Origin: Sphingobacterium oryzagri
Lineage (GTDB): Bacteria > Bacteroidota > Bacteroidia > Sphingobacteriales > Sphingobacteriaceae
Direction of reading: 5' to 3'
NCBI RefSeq assembly: GCF_028736175.1
Contig: NZ_CP117880.1
Span: forward strand, 3,534,001-3,598,000
DNA: 64,000 bases
Under the pieces are notes generated by a model. The model saw only the letters and a list, made by a program, of their open reading frames with translations. It did not search any database and was not told where the DNA came from. This document shows, piece by piece, positions 1-9,387 of this stretch. Position 1 is the first letter of the stretch; each line of letters begins with the position of its first letter. Made by a program: the position numbers and the translations under genes.

Positions 1-217
1 GCTGTAAAAGTACTGTAGAAGTCCAAAAAACCACCTATACCAAAGTATAGTATTTAAAATTCTTATGGATTTTCTTTCAAAATATACCTGAATAACCTGC
101 CATATAACCTCTCAAAAAAGCGGATGGTGTATAATCGAAAATTAGCTACTATAAAAAATATAATTATTTTTGATTGTTGTTACTATCTGTGAACCGAACC
201 TGTACTGTTAAGATTAT
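1..217. other. Leader region before the first gene
   Basis: AT-rich stretch without a credible gene. It holds the probable promoter of the receptor gene that starts at 218 (listed separately). The gene lying upstream is outside the window. Confidence 0.5.
142..172 (+). promoter_or_regulatory. Bacteroidetes-type promoter of the 7TM receptor gene
   Basis: The -7 box TATTTTTG (165-172) matches the Bacteroidetes consensus TAnnTTTG exactly. Twenty bases upstream sits TTAG (142-145), one base off the usual TTG. Transcription would start near 179, giving a leader of about 40 bases. Confidence 0.45.
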
Positions 218-1636
218 ATGCGATTTCTATATTATTTTGCGAGCTGTTTCAGCTTATTTTTTTTACTTCCATACGGCAATCTCCTTGCACAAACCGATAC
301 CTTACCCGATTTCAGCCAGCTTAATTTCAAAACGATAGATAATGTTCACGGTCTAAGTGCGGCCACGAATAGCAACGGCGATACCTGGGTGCGAGGTATT
401 ATTCCAGCATCACTACGTGGCCGTTCTATAATTCTACAAATCCCTTCGGCAAGGTTACATGACTACGCATTATACCTGTCTCGAAACAACAATTTGATAC
501 AAATACACCGCAACGAAAATGGCCAGGAGGATAATTTCCCCAGCAGGTTTCCACGATTTCACATAGAAACATCCGATTCTGTCTATTATTTGCAATTTCA
601 AGACCACGCCCCCCAAATAGCGCAAGTGCAGCTGGTCGATAGGCAAGAGTTTACCAGTTTTGAATCTATTCGACTTTTCCGCATCGGTCTTTACTACGGT
701 CTAGCGCTCATGTCTGTCGTCTTTAATTTCGTATTCTACTTAATTTTTAAAGACAGGCGCTTTATCACCTATTGCTTGCTTTTGCTCACCACTTTTATCT
801 CCTTCTTTTATGAGGATGGCATGTTTTACTACTTTTCCAATGGAAAATGGACGTTAGACTACCTCATGGTATGGAATAATTCGGTGACTGCACTCATTGC
901 GCTTCCTTTCACAAAATATTTTTTGGATGTCCATCAATTCTTTCGGCGCTACGCCAAGTGGTTTAATTATGGCGCAGCCACCCTGTTGGCTGCGGCCTTA
1001 TTGTTTACGCTTACGGATCATATTATATTTTACATCAGCGTATACGCGCTTTGTTTTTTGTTGACCAGCATTTGCATTGGTTTGGCTATCCGGCAATTTA
1101 AACGTGATGTATATGCTCGCTTTTTAGTGTTGGCCTTCGGGCTCGTCGTCATCACAGCGATCTTGTTTGTACTGCATACCCACATCGATTCCGAAACCTA
1201 CGGCTGGTTTGACCTCGGCACCTTTCGTTTGGTCAGTGCACTCGAAATTATTAGCATCAGCTTTGCGATTGTATACAAAGTTCGCGCTTTGCAAGATGAA
1301 AACGAGAAAAACAGACAGGAGCTGGATAAATACTTGCGTTCCATCGAACAAATTACGATACAGGAAGATCATCCCACGTACAGCGCGGCAGAGGTGCTGT
1401 TGCAAGAAACCAGCGATGCGCAAAAGAAAACAGTTGGCGAGCGTCTGAAAGATCGCTATGACTTAACCGAACGTGAAATGGATGTATTGCTCTGCATTTG
1501 GGAAGGGCTGACCAACAAGGAAATCGCCGATCGCTTATTTATTACAGTCAGCACAACCAAATACCATATCGGGAATCTGTATGTAAAACTCGACGTAAAA
1601 AATCGCAATCAGGTGCAGACCTTGCGCGACGTATAA
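218..1636 (+). CDS. 7TMR-DISM membrane receptor with C-terminal LuxR-type HTH
   Basis: 472 residues. A signal peptide (about 1-25) is followed by a periplasmic beta-rich sensor region (about 30-150) of the DISM extracellular type, then seven hydrophobic helices (about 155-360), a short coiled coil (about 365-390) and a LuxR/GerE helix-turn-helix at the C-terminus (about 408-472; LTEREMDVL, then NKEIADRLF). The order fits 7TMR-DISM receptors, which sense small extracellular ligands. Here the output is a DNA-binding domain tethered to the membrane instead of a kinase or cyclase, so it would regulate transcription directly from the inner membrane. There is no operon partner: the next gene converges on it. 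The ligand and target genes cannot be read from the sequence. Confidence 0.88.
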   Translation: MRFLYYFASCFSLFFLLPYGNLLAQTDTLPDFSQLNFKTIDNVHGLSAATNSNGDTWVRGIIPASLRGRSIILQIPSARLHDYALYLSRNNNLIQIHRNENGQEDNFPSRFPRFHIETSDSVYYLQFQDHAPQIAQVQLVDRQEFTSFESIRLFRIGLYYGLALMSVVFNFVFYLIFKDRRFITYCLLLLTTFISFFYEDGMFYYFSNGKWTLDYLMVWNNSVTALIALPFTKYFLDVHQFFRRYAKWFNYGAATLLAAALLFTLTDHIIFYISVYALCFLLTSICIGLAIRQFKRDVYARFLVLAFGLVVITAILFVLHTHIDSETYGWFDLGTFRLVSALEIISISFAIVYKVRALQDENEKNRQELDKYLRSIEQITIQEDHPTYSAAEVLLQETSDAQKKTVGERLKDRYDLTEREMDVLLCIWEGLTNKEIADRLFITVSTTKYHIGNLYVKLDVKNRNQVQTLRDV

Positions 1637-1642
1637 AAAATC

Positions 1643-1664
1643 CCCACCGATTGCTCGGTAAGGG
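1643..1664 (-). terminator. Intrinsic terminator of the TonB receptor gene
   Basis: On the minus strand a hairpin (CCC plus ACCGA arms, GC-rich stem) is followed by a run of T. It lies about 40 bases beyond the stop codon of the receptor gene at 1706 and just past the end of the converging gene. Confidence 0.5.
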
Positions 1665-1705
1665 ATCTTCGGGTTTGGGTTGATTGTTTTATTCTTGTTT
1701 GCTTA

Positions 1706-4117
1706 CTAAAAGCTATAGGCTACACTACCGAGCCAATTTCTGCGCATTTGCGGCTCTACAGTTGTCCAACCTCTAAAATATTGCGTGTCCGACAGGTTGT
1801 TGCCCTTTACCGCAAAATCAAATTGTTTGTAGCGGTAAAATACGCTGGCATTTACTAATGTATAAGCCGGCAGCGTAAACTCACCTGTAGGCAGCGAGTT
1901 TGTAATTACATTTTCACTAGCATAATTTATACCAAATCCGGCGCCCAGTCCTTTTACCAAACCTGTTGGGATAGCATAAGTTGCCCAAAAATTGGCTAGA
2001 TTCTTCGGTCCGGCTTCTACCGGTCGTCTTCCGTTTACCGATGCCGCTGCGTTAGTCATCTCGCTATCGTTGTAGCTATAACTTGCAATCAATTGTAAGC
2101 CTTGCAAGGGGCTAGCCGTTAGATCAATTTCAAATCCACGACTCAAACGTGTACCATCCTGCACGGTGATATTATAGGGTCGGCCATCTCGGATAATGCT
2201 TTCACCGCGTGTAGAATTCGTGACCGAAATATTGTAGTAACTCGCCGTCAGGGCCAGGCGGTTTTGCAGCAGATTCATTTTAACACCACCCTCCCATTGA
2301 TTTGCTTGCTGGGGCTTAAGGATGCCGGAAATATCCGGAAACGGTTGCACCACAGGCGCCAGATTTTTAAATCCGTTTTGATAATTTGCAAAAACAGACA
2401 ACTGATCTTTCCATATCGCATAGACCAGTCCTGCTTTCGGTGAAAAAGCCGTTTGCAGGTAGTTTCCGCTGGTAACATCGGTATCAAAATTAAAAGTGCC
2501 TTTGTTGTCAAAACGATCTACACGTAAAGCCAGCAAGAGGTGCAAACTTGGAGTAATATCCAACATATTGGAGATATAGGCGCCAAATACCTGGTTTCTT
2601 GTTCGGTTATTTGTAGGCGCACTGGTTGAAGCCGCGATAGCCGCATCAATAACTGCTGGTCCGTAGTTGCCATAACGCGGGTCGTCGATGGAAGTGTTTA
2701 ATGAATCGACAAAAACATATGGACTATGATGGTTCTCGGTTTGTTGACTCAAATAATCGAGTCCGATCAACAAACGATTTCGCATCGCGCCAATATTAAA
2801 GTCGCCCACAAAGTTTTGCTGCGCATTTACAATTTGACTAACCGAATTTTGATAAGCAGCCAATCGGCTAATGATTGTATCGTTAAGCGTACCATTATAC
2901 GATACATATTGGTAATAGCCGTCTGACTTGCGGCGGTTGTAATTAACGTTGGTAGTCGATGTCCAACGATCGCTGATTTTATAGCTAGCGGTTCCACGTA
3001 AATTCGTCGTCGGCGTTTTGGCCGTCACGTCATTATTCGTGTACGATTTGTTGTAATCAAAAGCCAGTTCGCCAGGCGTGCGTGCAAAAAGCTGCCGACC
3101 GCGATTGAGAAAGATCATAAGTGGGTTGGTCACTTCGCTGTCGAAAACCTCAGCTTCCAACAAGATATTTAAGCGATCATTAACTTGGTAAGCGAGGGAT
3201 GGCGCGACAAAGATAGATTTAGAAAAACCGGCATCTTGAAACGTGCCGCGATGGTGGTAAGCTGTATTTAGTCGACCGGTTAGTTTTTTATTTGCGGTAA
3301 GCGGACCGTAAACGTCTGCCGTTACCCGATGTTGTGCGTAGCTTCCGGCGGTGTAATTCACGCTTCCGCCCAACGTATCCAGTGGCTTCTTCGTCACGAT
3401 ATTGATCAGTCCACCAAAATTAATTGGCGCACCACCATACAAAGCTCCGGACGGTCCTTTTATCACTTCGATGGTTTCCACATTCGCCGGATCGATGCCT
3501 GCATTGCTAATACTCGCTATACCATTGACCATCGAAGCCTGCGTCGCAAATCCGCGTAAAGAAAAATAAGCGGCACCGTCGCCAGGCCTGCCTGTAGAAG
3601 ACCAAAGTTTGTCTAAGCCAGAGGTATTTTTCAACGCATCGTCAAAATTTGTCACCACTTGACTTTTTAGCAGCTCTTTGGTGATAACAGTATACACTTG
3701 CGGGTTTTCCAGATTTGCCAAGGGCATTTTTGCGACATAATCACTCGACGTGCGGCTAAAATCTTGATCGCGCTTTGCATTTATCACAATTTCGCGCAAG
3801 CGTGACTGGTTTTCTGCCAGTTGAAAAGGACTAACCTCAAAGCGTTGGCCGTGCACGGTAATCTCGCGTTGCTGCGTTTGCAAGCCGATCGCAGAAACCG
3901 CAAGGATGTGCTTGCCTTCCGCTAAGTTGTTAAACGCATATCGCCCGTCTTTATCGGTAGATGTGGTACGCTCTTCTGGCAATACTTTTACGGTGATGCC
4001 AACCGCAGGTTTACCATCTGCAGAAAGCACAAAGCCAGAAATATTTGCATATTTCGTGGTCTGTCCGATCGCCAAGATCGGAATCAGAAATAGGAGGTTC
4101 AGGAATAAATTTTTCAT
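1706..4117 (-). CDS. TonB-dependent receptor, siderophore type
   Basis: 803 residues from the ATG at 4117. An in-frame GTG at 4126 is less likely because the typical signal peptide starts at MKNLFLNLL. After the signal peptide comes a carboxypeptidase-regulatory-like domain (about 20-110), then a TonB plug (about 135-245, with LRGF and YGGAPINFGGLINIVTKKP) and a 22-strand-type barrel ending in the usual aromatic residue (VAYSF). Plug and barrel resemble ferric-siderophore receptors (FhuA/FecA-like), not SusC: there is no SusD partner and the plug lacks the SusC signature. It would import a ferric chelate across the outer membrane using TonB energy. A well-formed promoter lies upstream. The substrate is inferred from family resemblance only. 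Confidence 0.87.
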   Translation of the reverse strand: MKNLFLNLLFLIPILAIGQTTKYANISGFVLSADGKPAVGITVKVLPEERTTSTDKDGRYAFNNLAEGKHILAVSAIGLQTQQREITVHGQRFEVSPFQLAENQSRLREIVINAKRDQDFSRTSSDYVAKMPLANLENPQVYTVITKELLKSQVVTNFDDALKNTSGLDKLWSSTGRPGDGAAYFSLRGFATQASMVNGIASISNAGIDPANVETIEVIKGPSGALYGGAPINFGGLINIVTKKPLDTLGGSVNYTAGSYAQHRVTADVYGPLTANKKLTGRLNTAYHHRGTFQDAGFSKSIFVAPSLAYQVNDRLNILLEAEVFDSEVTNPLMIFLNRGRQLFARTPGELAFDYNKSYTNNDVTAKTPTTNLRGTASYKISDRWTSTTNVNYNRRKSDGYYQYVSYNGTLNDTIISRLAAYQNSVSQIVNAQQNFVGDFNIGAMRNRLLIGLDYLSQQTENHHSPYVFVDSLNTSIDDPRYGNYGPAVIDAAIAASTSAPTNNRTRNQVFGAYISNMLDITPSLHLLLALRVDRFDNKGTFNFDTDVTSGNYLQTAFSPKAGLVYAIWKDQLSVFANYQNGFKNLAPVVQPFPDISGILKPQQANQWEGGVKMNLLQNRLALTASYYNISVTNSTRGESIIRDGRPYNITVQDGTRLSRGFEIDLTASPLQGLQLIASYSYNDSEMTNAAASVNGRRPVEAGPKNLANFWATYAIPTGLVKGLGAGFGINYASENVITNSLPTGEFTLPAYTLVNASVFYRYKQFDFAVKGNNLSDTQYFRGWTTVEPQMRRNWLGSVAYSF

Positions 4118-4167
4118 CGATAACACGTAAATAACAAGGTCTTTTATTTAGACCTATTCTAAAGTGG

Positions 4168-4198
4168 CAAACCTATTCAATCTTTTTGAGATTCGCAA
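4168..4198 (-). promoter_or_regulatory. Promoter of the siderophore-type receptor
   Basis: Read on the minus strand: TTG (4198-4196), 20 bases, then TAGGTTTG (4175-4168), an exact match to the Bacteroidetes primary-sigma promoter. The leader would be about 44 bases. No Fur-like site was recognised over it. Confidence 0.6.
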
Positions 4199-4311
4199 TA
4201 GAAAATTTACATTATCCACCTATCCTTCAAATTGGAAATACCAGTCCAAAATCTCCGCTATGCTGGTGATGAATAATGCAATAAAAAAATAATCGGGAAT
4301 TCAGTCGTTTA

Positions 4312-4333
4312 TTCTCCGAAAGCGATCGGAGAA
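4312..4333. promoter_or_regulatory. Perfect 8-bp dyad between divergent genes
   Basis: TTCTCCGA (4312-4319) is repeated in inverted orientation at 4326-4333 with a 6-base spacer. There is no T-run, so it is unlikely to be a terminator. It could be a regulator binding site for either divergent gene. Confidence 0.3.
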
Positions 4334-4445
4334 AACAATGCAAATAAAGCGTGTGGATGTGAACTTATTCGAAAATTAACGGTTCACAGATATTGTAAGA
4401 GCAAGTTTTTGCGTCGTAATAACTAAATCCTTAGCTTAAAACAAT

Positions 4446-4453
4446 TACCTTTG
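4446..4453 (+). promoter_or_regulatory. Possible -7 box of the histidine kinase gene
   Basis: TACCTTTG matches TAnnTTTG, but no TTG lies 19-21 bases upstream. If used, the leader would be about 95 bases. Confidence 0.25.
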
Positions 4454-4554
4454 TTTGTATACGATGTGCGTAAACAACGGAATCGAAATTTGCTATTCAA
4501 CAACGTTAAATAAAAAAAGCTTTAATTATAACCAGACAATCAAGAGAAAACAAG

Positions 4555-5868
4555 ATGAGTATATTTCAACGCTGTTGGACAACGCTTGTTGCTACGTGGA
4601 AAAAAATTCAGTATATCGGTGTACAGCCTGGCATGGCTTACCTGCTAAACAGACGCATACGAATGGTTAACCTCATCGCCATAACGACTTTTCTTATTTC
4701 ATTGGCTTATGGCGTGGGCAATATCGTGGGCGGACATTGGTTGCTCACCATCGTTGATCTCGGCTACGCTATTGCTGCCTTATTCGTATTCCAACTCAAC
4801 CATCGTTTAGAGCACCGCAAAGCACGCGTACACCTGTTGATCAGCAGCTCGGTGTTTCTCTGTGTCGTAAACTTTCTCTCGTTTAATATTGCGGAATATT
4901 ATCTCCTCTGTGTGCTTATCGTCAGTATCCTGGTTTTTCATAATATCTGGGTTCAAATGATTATCAGCGTGTGTCTGGTCATTGCAATTCTGCTGCCCAA
5001 ACTTTTTGTGGCCCAACTACCCTATGCTCATGCTGTGGGCGAAGATCGCCTACTTGTTAATATACCGATTGCCGTATTGTTTATTTTTATTCTGGTGCGG
5101 CATTTTAAATCTGTACAGCAACAATATCAAGAACAAATTAAACAACAACATATTCATCTCGAAGAACTTAACCGCGATAAAGAGCAGTTATTTGCTATTG
5201 TGGCGCATGATATACGTTCGCCGTTAATCGCCACAACTCAAATTTTACAATTGGTTTCCGAAGATCAAATTCCTGCGCAGCAACAGAAGAAAATTTTACA
5301 GCAGATTAATGCGCAATTGACGAGCCTTACGGACAACGTCGATAATTTACTGCACTGGAGTAGTCAAAATTTGCAAGGCTTAGTCAGCCGGCCATCATTG
5401 TTTCCGTTAGCGCCATTAATTAGACAGATCGTTGGTAGCATGAAAGCGCAAATGCAGGCCAAATCCATCAGTATAGAGCTCATTGTAGATGCGCAATTAA
5501 CGTTGTATGCTGATATCGAGCAAACGCGCATCGTATTCCGAAATTTGCTGAGCAACGCGATCAAATTTAGTTATGTATCGACCCAGATTGTTGTTACCGC
5601 GGTCGAGCAAGATGCAATCGCTGCCATCAGCATCGAAGATCAAGGCGTTGGTATGTCTGCAAAACAGGTAAACGAGCTATTCAACCAAATACAGAGACCG
5701 GCATATGGCACTTCTGGCGAGCGGGGCACGGGTTTGGGCTTGGTATTGGTACGCAATTTACTGGAGATCAACGGTGGTCATATTACTGTTTCCAGTAAAG
5801 AGAAAAAGGGAACGACCTTTTCTTTCGATCTACCATTGCTAAGGCTGGCGGATGAACCCGTTTCTTAA
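4555..5868 (+). CDS. Membrane-bound sensor histidine kinase
   Basis: 437 residues. Residues 38-185 form about six hydrophobic helices with short loops, so the input is probably membrane-embedded or intramembrane. A short coiled coil (185-210) leads to a HisKA domain with the phospho-acceptor His218 (VAHDIRSPL) and an HATPase_c domain with N-box (RNLLSNAIKFS, 329-339), G1 (EDQGVGM, 361-367) and G2 (GTGLGL, 391-396). It has no receiver domain and no adjacent response regulator on its strand. The response regulator at 5917 converges on it but has its own partner kinase, so this looks like an orphan kinase. The stimulus is unknown. Confidence 0.87.
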   Translation: MSIFQRCWTTLVATWKKIQYIGVQPGMAYLLNRRIRMVNLIAITTFLISLAYGVGNIVGGHWLLTIVDLGYAIAALFVFQLNHRLEHRKARVHLLISSSVFLCVVNFLSFNIAEYYLLCVLIVSILVFHNIWVQMIISVCLVIAILLPKLFVAQLPYAHAVGEDRLLVNIPIAVLFIFILVRHFKSVQQQYQEQIKQQHIHLEELNRDKEQLFAIVAHDIRSPLIATTQILQLVSEDQIPAQQQKKILQQINAQLTSLTDNVDNLLHWSSQNLQGLVSRPSLFPLAPLIRQIVGSMKAQMQAKSISIELIVDAQLTLYADIEQTRIVFRNLLSNAIKFSYVSTQIVVTAVEQDAIAAISIEDQGVGMSAKQVNELFNQIQRPAYGTSGERGTGLGLVLVRNLLEINGGHITVSSKEKKGTTFSFDLPLLRLADEPVS

Positions 5869-5916
5869 TCGCTTCGTTAGTTTGCTGCAAGTTCGCGCTA
5901 ACCGCAGAACAATTTT

Positions 5917-6537
5917 CTAAATATATTTCATTTCTGTAGCCCGATGTATTAAAGAGGCGGAGTTGTTTACTTTAAACTTTTGCAACAAATTACGCCGGTG
6001 CGTTTCGACTGTCAACTTGCTTATAAACAGATTTTCTGCAATTTCCGGTGTTGTTTGGCCTTCGGCCAACAATAAAAGTACTTCACGCTCGCGGCGAGTG
6101 ATAAAGGGTACCTCTTCCGTTTTCTCTTTTACTGCATTTATCATCTCTTCACTCACCACCTGCTCCCCGTCAGTCACTTTTTGCATGGCTGCGATAAGTT
6201 CTGTGGCCGACACGTTTTTGAGTAAGTAGCCCGACGCGCCACTTTGCAACATGCGCCTCGCAACACTCGCTTCATTCAGGTTACTAATGGCTACGATATG
6301 TATTCCCGGATTAATTTTTTTGATGGCTAAGGTCGCGTCAATACCGTTCATGTCTGGCATATTGATATCCATCAACACCAGGTCTACTGCTGTGCATTTT
6401 ATATAATCTATTGCTGCAACAGCCGAGGTAAACGAACCTTTCAGATCGATGTGCTTTTGGTTTTGCAATATAAATGCAAAACCGTTTAAGACCAGTGGAT
6501 GATCATCCACAATAATCACGGTTATCCTGTTATCCAT
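5917..6537 (-). CDS. NarL/FixJ-family response regulator
   Basis: 206 residues. The receiver domain (1-120) has the acidic pair Asp11/Asp12, phospho-acceptor Asp57 (LVLMDINMPDMNG) and a conserved Lys in LLKN. A LuxR-type HTH follows (about 140-206; TRREREVLLLLAEG, then ETHRRNLLQKF). It is a complete two-domain transcription factor. Its start codon overlaps the end of the TPR kinase gene by 8 bases, so the two are translationally coupled and very likely form one two-component pair. Confidence 0.92.
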   Translation of the reverse strand: MDNRITVIIVDDHPLVLNGFAFILQNQKHIDLKGSFTSAVAAIDYIKCTAVDLVLMDINMPDMNGIDATLAIKKINPGIHIVAISNLNEASVARRMLQSGASGYLLKNVSATELIAAMQKVTDGEQVVSEEMINAVKEKTEEVPFITRREREVLLLLAEGQTTPEIAENLFISKLTVETHRRNLLQKFKVNNSASLIHRATEMKYI

Positions 6538-8551
6538 TTAAATCCAAATCTATATGAAACGAGGTTCCCTTCCCAATCACGGAATCTACTTCGAGTTGAC
6601 CATTTAATAAGTCTACTCGATTCTTAATATTCGAAAGTCCGATACCCCTTTCATGGTTTACGGTCGATGCATAGTCAAATCCAATTCCATTATCTTCTAC
6701 CGAAAGGTAAACATGTCCTTCACTTTCATTGCATTGCAGCCATACATGCGTGGCTTGGCTGTGTTTCACCGCATTAGTCAACAACTCTTGCACGATACGA
6801 TAAACCGCAATCAAAAACGATTGATCGTAATCATTGCGCAGATCATGCGCTTCAAAAGATACACGCATGCTGGGTTGCGACATAGCTCGGCACAGATCAC
6901 GCAAAGCGGCCTCCAAGCCCATATACAGAAGCGACTCGGGCATCATATTACGTGCTACGCGCCGCAATTCGTTTACAGATTGATCCAATTGTTGGATAAT
7001 ATGGTACAAGTCCATCGTGTTTCCCTCCTGTTCATTTGTTTCCTTTTCTTGGTTTGCAACCGCGGACAGCTTTAATTTAACACTGGCCAACATTCCTCCC
7101 AGACCATCGTGCAAATCGCGCGCGATACGGCTGCGTTCTTTTTCCTGTCCTTGCACCATCGCGTTAAACACATGAATTTTCGCCCGTTGCTGCAAAGTTT
7201 TTACTTCTTCCTGATGCAGTAAATCCTGTTGCGCGGCAAGTCGTTTACGCGTACGTACGGCATTGTACCACATGATAGACAAAAGCAACAGCAGCAAACA
7301 GGATAAACCTGTAATAAACAACCAATTTTTAGCGCGGCCCAACGATAATTCCTGCGCTTGGTTAACTGTTTTTGCGGCTAGTAGCTCTTTTTCGCGCTCT
7401 GCCGTTTCATATTTTTTCTCCAACTCAAGCAGTCGCGCTTCACCAGCGTGTGCAAACAGACTATCTGTTATCACTTTATACTGCTCGTACCACTCGGTAG
7501 CTTCCTTGTAGTCGCCCAATCGTGTATTGACCTGTGCAATGTCGTAATACACCAATTGTTTGTTACGCAATAGCGGTTTCTGTTCTACATATGGCAAGAT
7601 TTGCAACAGCGTCTGCTTGGCTTCGCGCATGCGGCCCGCCTCCTTCAGTATGTCGACCTTATCATATAAAACGCGTACAATAATATCATCGGATTGTATC
7701 GCTTTCGCGACTTCCAGTGCGGTATCCAGTTGCGGCAAAGCCTTGGATATGTTTCCCTGCTGATGCCAATATCTGCCCTCTACTGCGTGATAGATGGGTT
7801 TATATGTTGAAAATGGCAACTTCTTGTCGAGCAGTTGCGCACGATTTAGAAGCATCCGTGCATTGGGCATCAGGCGCTGAAACAAACTGTTTCTCGCGGC
7901 GTTTACATACAACGTAAACAACTGTTCGTCTGCATCTTGTTGATTTTCGAGTATTGCGATCGCTTTTTTATAGTACTGATCCGCTTTCGCGTGCTGCTGC
8001 ATATTCATCAACGTCATGGCGACATTCTGCAAGTTGTTGCCCAGCAAGGTAGAATCGCCTATTTCCTCCGTAAGCGGTATCGCTTTTTCCAACAATACTT
8101 CGACGTAAAGATGTACCTTGCCTTCCCGTTGTAACAAGGCTCCATAACTTCCCCACGCACGCGCTTGGTAACGTTTTGCACGTGCATCGGTTGTTTTCGC
8201 CAAAAAATCGTTGGCTTGCAGGTAATAGGATTTTGCAGCTTCGGGTGCGCTGTCAAACAAGGTAGAGGCTTTGTAAAAAGCGGAAATACCGCGGTAATAA
8301 TTTTGGTTTTTCCTGGCACCGAGCAGCGCTTCGGCTTCTGCAATGTATGTAAATGCGCGTGTGCTATCGTAATCGCCCCAAAAGAAACTTAAATCAAAAA
8401 GCGCATGTGCTTTCTGATCGATATCGCTATGTTTTTCCAGCTCCCGATACAGGCTGTCACTATATTGGTTTAGCGCTGCCGCGGATTGCGATCGAGCAGC
8501 AACAGACCACAATATTCCAAAAAGAAAAGCAAACCCTAAGCGATAGCGCAT
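6530..8551 (-). CDS. TPR-containing sensor histidine kinase (HisKA_3)
   Basis: 673 residues. Signal peptide (1-22), then a long helical region of tetratricopeptide-like repeats (about 30-390) predicted to be periplasmic, one membrane helix (about 410-430, NWLFITGLSCLLLLLL), a coiled coil, and a cytoplasmic HisKA_3/HATPase pair. His481 lies in ARDLHDGLGG; the N-box is ELLTNAVKHS and the G1 box VEDNGIGFD. This is the usual Bacteroidetes NarL-type kinase and its partner is the overlapping downstream regulator. The signal is probably sensed through the TPR array, but the ligand is unknown. Confidence 0.9.
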   Translation of the reverse strand: MRYRLGFAFLFGILWSVAARSQSAAALNQYSDSLYRELEKHSDIDQKAHALFDLSFFWGDYDSTRAFTYIAEAEALLGARKNQNYYRGISAFYKASTLFDSAPEAAKSYYLQANDFLAKTTDARAKRYQARAWGSYGALLQREGKVHLYVEVLLEKAIPLTEEIGDSTLLGNNLQNVAMTLMNMQQHAKADQYYKKAIAILENQQDADEQLFTLYVNAARNSLFQRLMPNARMLLNRAQLLDKKLPFSTYKPIYHAVEGRYWHQQGNISKALPQLDTALEVAKAIQSDDIIVRVLYDKVDILKEAGRMREAKQTLLQILPYVEQKPLLRNKQLVYYDIAQVNTRLGDYKEATEWYEQYKVITDSLFAHAGEARLLELEKKYETAEREKELLAAKTVNQAQELSLGRAKNWLFITGLSCLLLLLLSIMWYNAVRTRKRLAAQQDLLHQEEVKTLQQRAKIHVFNAMVQGQEKERSRIARDLHDGLGGMLASVKLKLSAVANQEKETNEQEGNTMDLYHIIQQLDQSVNELRRVARNMMPESLLYMGLEAALRDLCRAMSQPSMRVSFEAHDLRNDYDQSFLIAVYRIVQELLTNAVKHSQATHVWLQCNESEGHVYLSVEDNGIGFDYASTVNHERGIGLSNIKNRVDLLNGQLEVDSVIGKGTSFHIDLDLNG

Positions 8552-8596
8552 AAATCCAACAATTGATCTATCGGAAAGTAATTAAAAAAAATGAGA

Positions 8597-9211
8597 TTAA
8601 CAATCGGGCACCATGCCCATCGTTACTCCCGATGGGCTCCATATAGGCACCAAACGCGTTTGACAACCTTCGGTATCATCGGCGCCGGCTCCCTCACGCG
8701 TTGTATAAAACTGCATGTCGAACACAGATCCGGCCGGAAAAATGCCGGACGCCTGCAAAAAAGCGACCTCCATCTGCACGGATGCTTTTTCGGGCGACAT
8801 ACTACCGGAAAAAAGCATCGTTTGCAGGTCGTTTTTAATGTTACTATTTACGCGTCCATCGTTGATTTCGAAAAAAACAGCTGGTTGCTGTGGGTCTGAA
8901 GTAAAAAACCGTTGGCCATCGTAAGCCCCGCGGACTTTAAAATTGATTGCTCCTTCCTCACCGAAATCGGCCATTAATACGAGTGAAACAGAATCTGCGG
9001 TCTTATCCATCAATACGATATTTGCCTCTCCCGTCCACTGGTAATTAACCTGCCCATCTTGCGAGCGCTTTCCCTTTGCGGTGCCTTTAAAAGGTTTTCC
9101 GCCATATAACGAGACAAAATCTTGCGCTTCGTTTGCTGTAGGCTCACTTTTCGAACAGCCCAAGCAAAAAATAAGGGCAATTATCCATAAGCAGTTTATA
9201 TTTTTCATCAT
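8597..9211 (-). CDS. Lipoprotein of unknown function
   Basis: 204 residues with a lipoprotein signal (about 1-19; IIALIFCLGCSK, lipid on the cysteine), so anchored in a membrane. The rest is polar and beta-rich with a predicted single-domain fold (VNYQWTGEANIVLMDKTADS is typical of the chain). I do not recognise the family. A second ATG three bases in is equally possible. It is a single gene with a good promoter at 9250-9280. It lies downstream of no obvious partner, and the kinase gene starts 45 bases beyond its end on the same strand, so read-through into the kinase is possible. Confidence 0.7.
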   Translation of the reverse strand: MMKNINCLWIIALIFCLGCSKSEPTANEAQDFVSLYGGKPFKGTAKGKRSQDGQVNYQWTGEANIVLMDKTADSVSLVLMADFGEEGAINFKVRGAYDGQRFFTSDPQQPAVFFEINDGRVNSNIKNDLQTMLFSGSMSPEKASVQMEVAFLQASGIFPAGSVFDMQFYTTREGAGADDTEGCQTRLVPIWSPSGVTMGMVPDC

Positions 9212-9249
9212 TTGCGTATTTTGAAAACAACCTAAAAAAATAACTTATC

Positions 9250-9280
9250 CAAAGTTAGTTGCTTGCTGCTTGGATAGCAA
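9250..9280 (-). promoter_or_regulatory. Promoter of the 8597-9211 lipoprotein gene
   Basis: Minus strand: TTG (9280-9278), 20 bases, TAACTTTG (9257-9250). Exact match to the TTG-N20-TAnnTTTG pattern seen at other genes here. Confidence 0.6.
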
Positions 9281-9360
9281 TCCACGAAAACTAGTAAATT
9301 CTGGGGTTTTGCACGTTAAAATCAGAAACGAATACGGTTTTTAAGCAAAAATTAACCGTT

Positions 9361-9374
9361 ATTTGTTGACAAAT
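9361..9374. promoter_or_regulatory. Small palindrome upstream of the SDR gene
   Basis: ATTTGTTGACAAAT: 6-bp arms around two bases, ending 13 bases before the ATG. The position suits a repressor site, but no linked regulator gene is present. Confidence 0.25.
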
Positions 9375-9387
9375 AAATAATGCCCCC

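Larger units (their letters stand above)
4118..4554. other. Divergent intergenic region
   Basis: Separates the TonB receptor and the histidine kinase. It holds the receptor promoter (4168-4198), a perfect dyad (4312-4333) and a -7 box facing the kinase (4446-4453). No coding sequence is credible here. Confidence 0.5.

Noticed and set aside
4118..4554. Riboswitch before the siderophore-type receptor
   Set aside because: The leader from the predicted promoter is only about 44 bases and no cobalamin or other riboswitch motif was seen.
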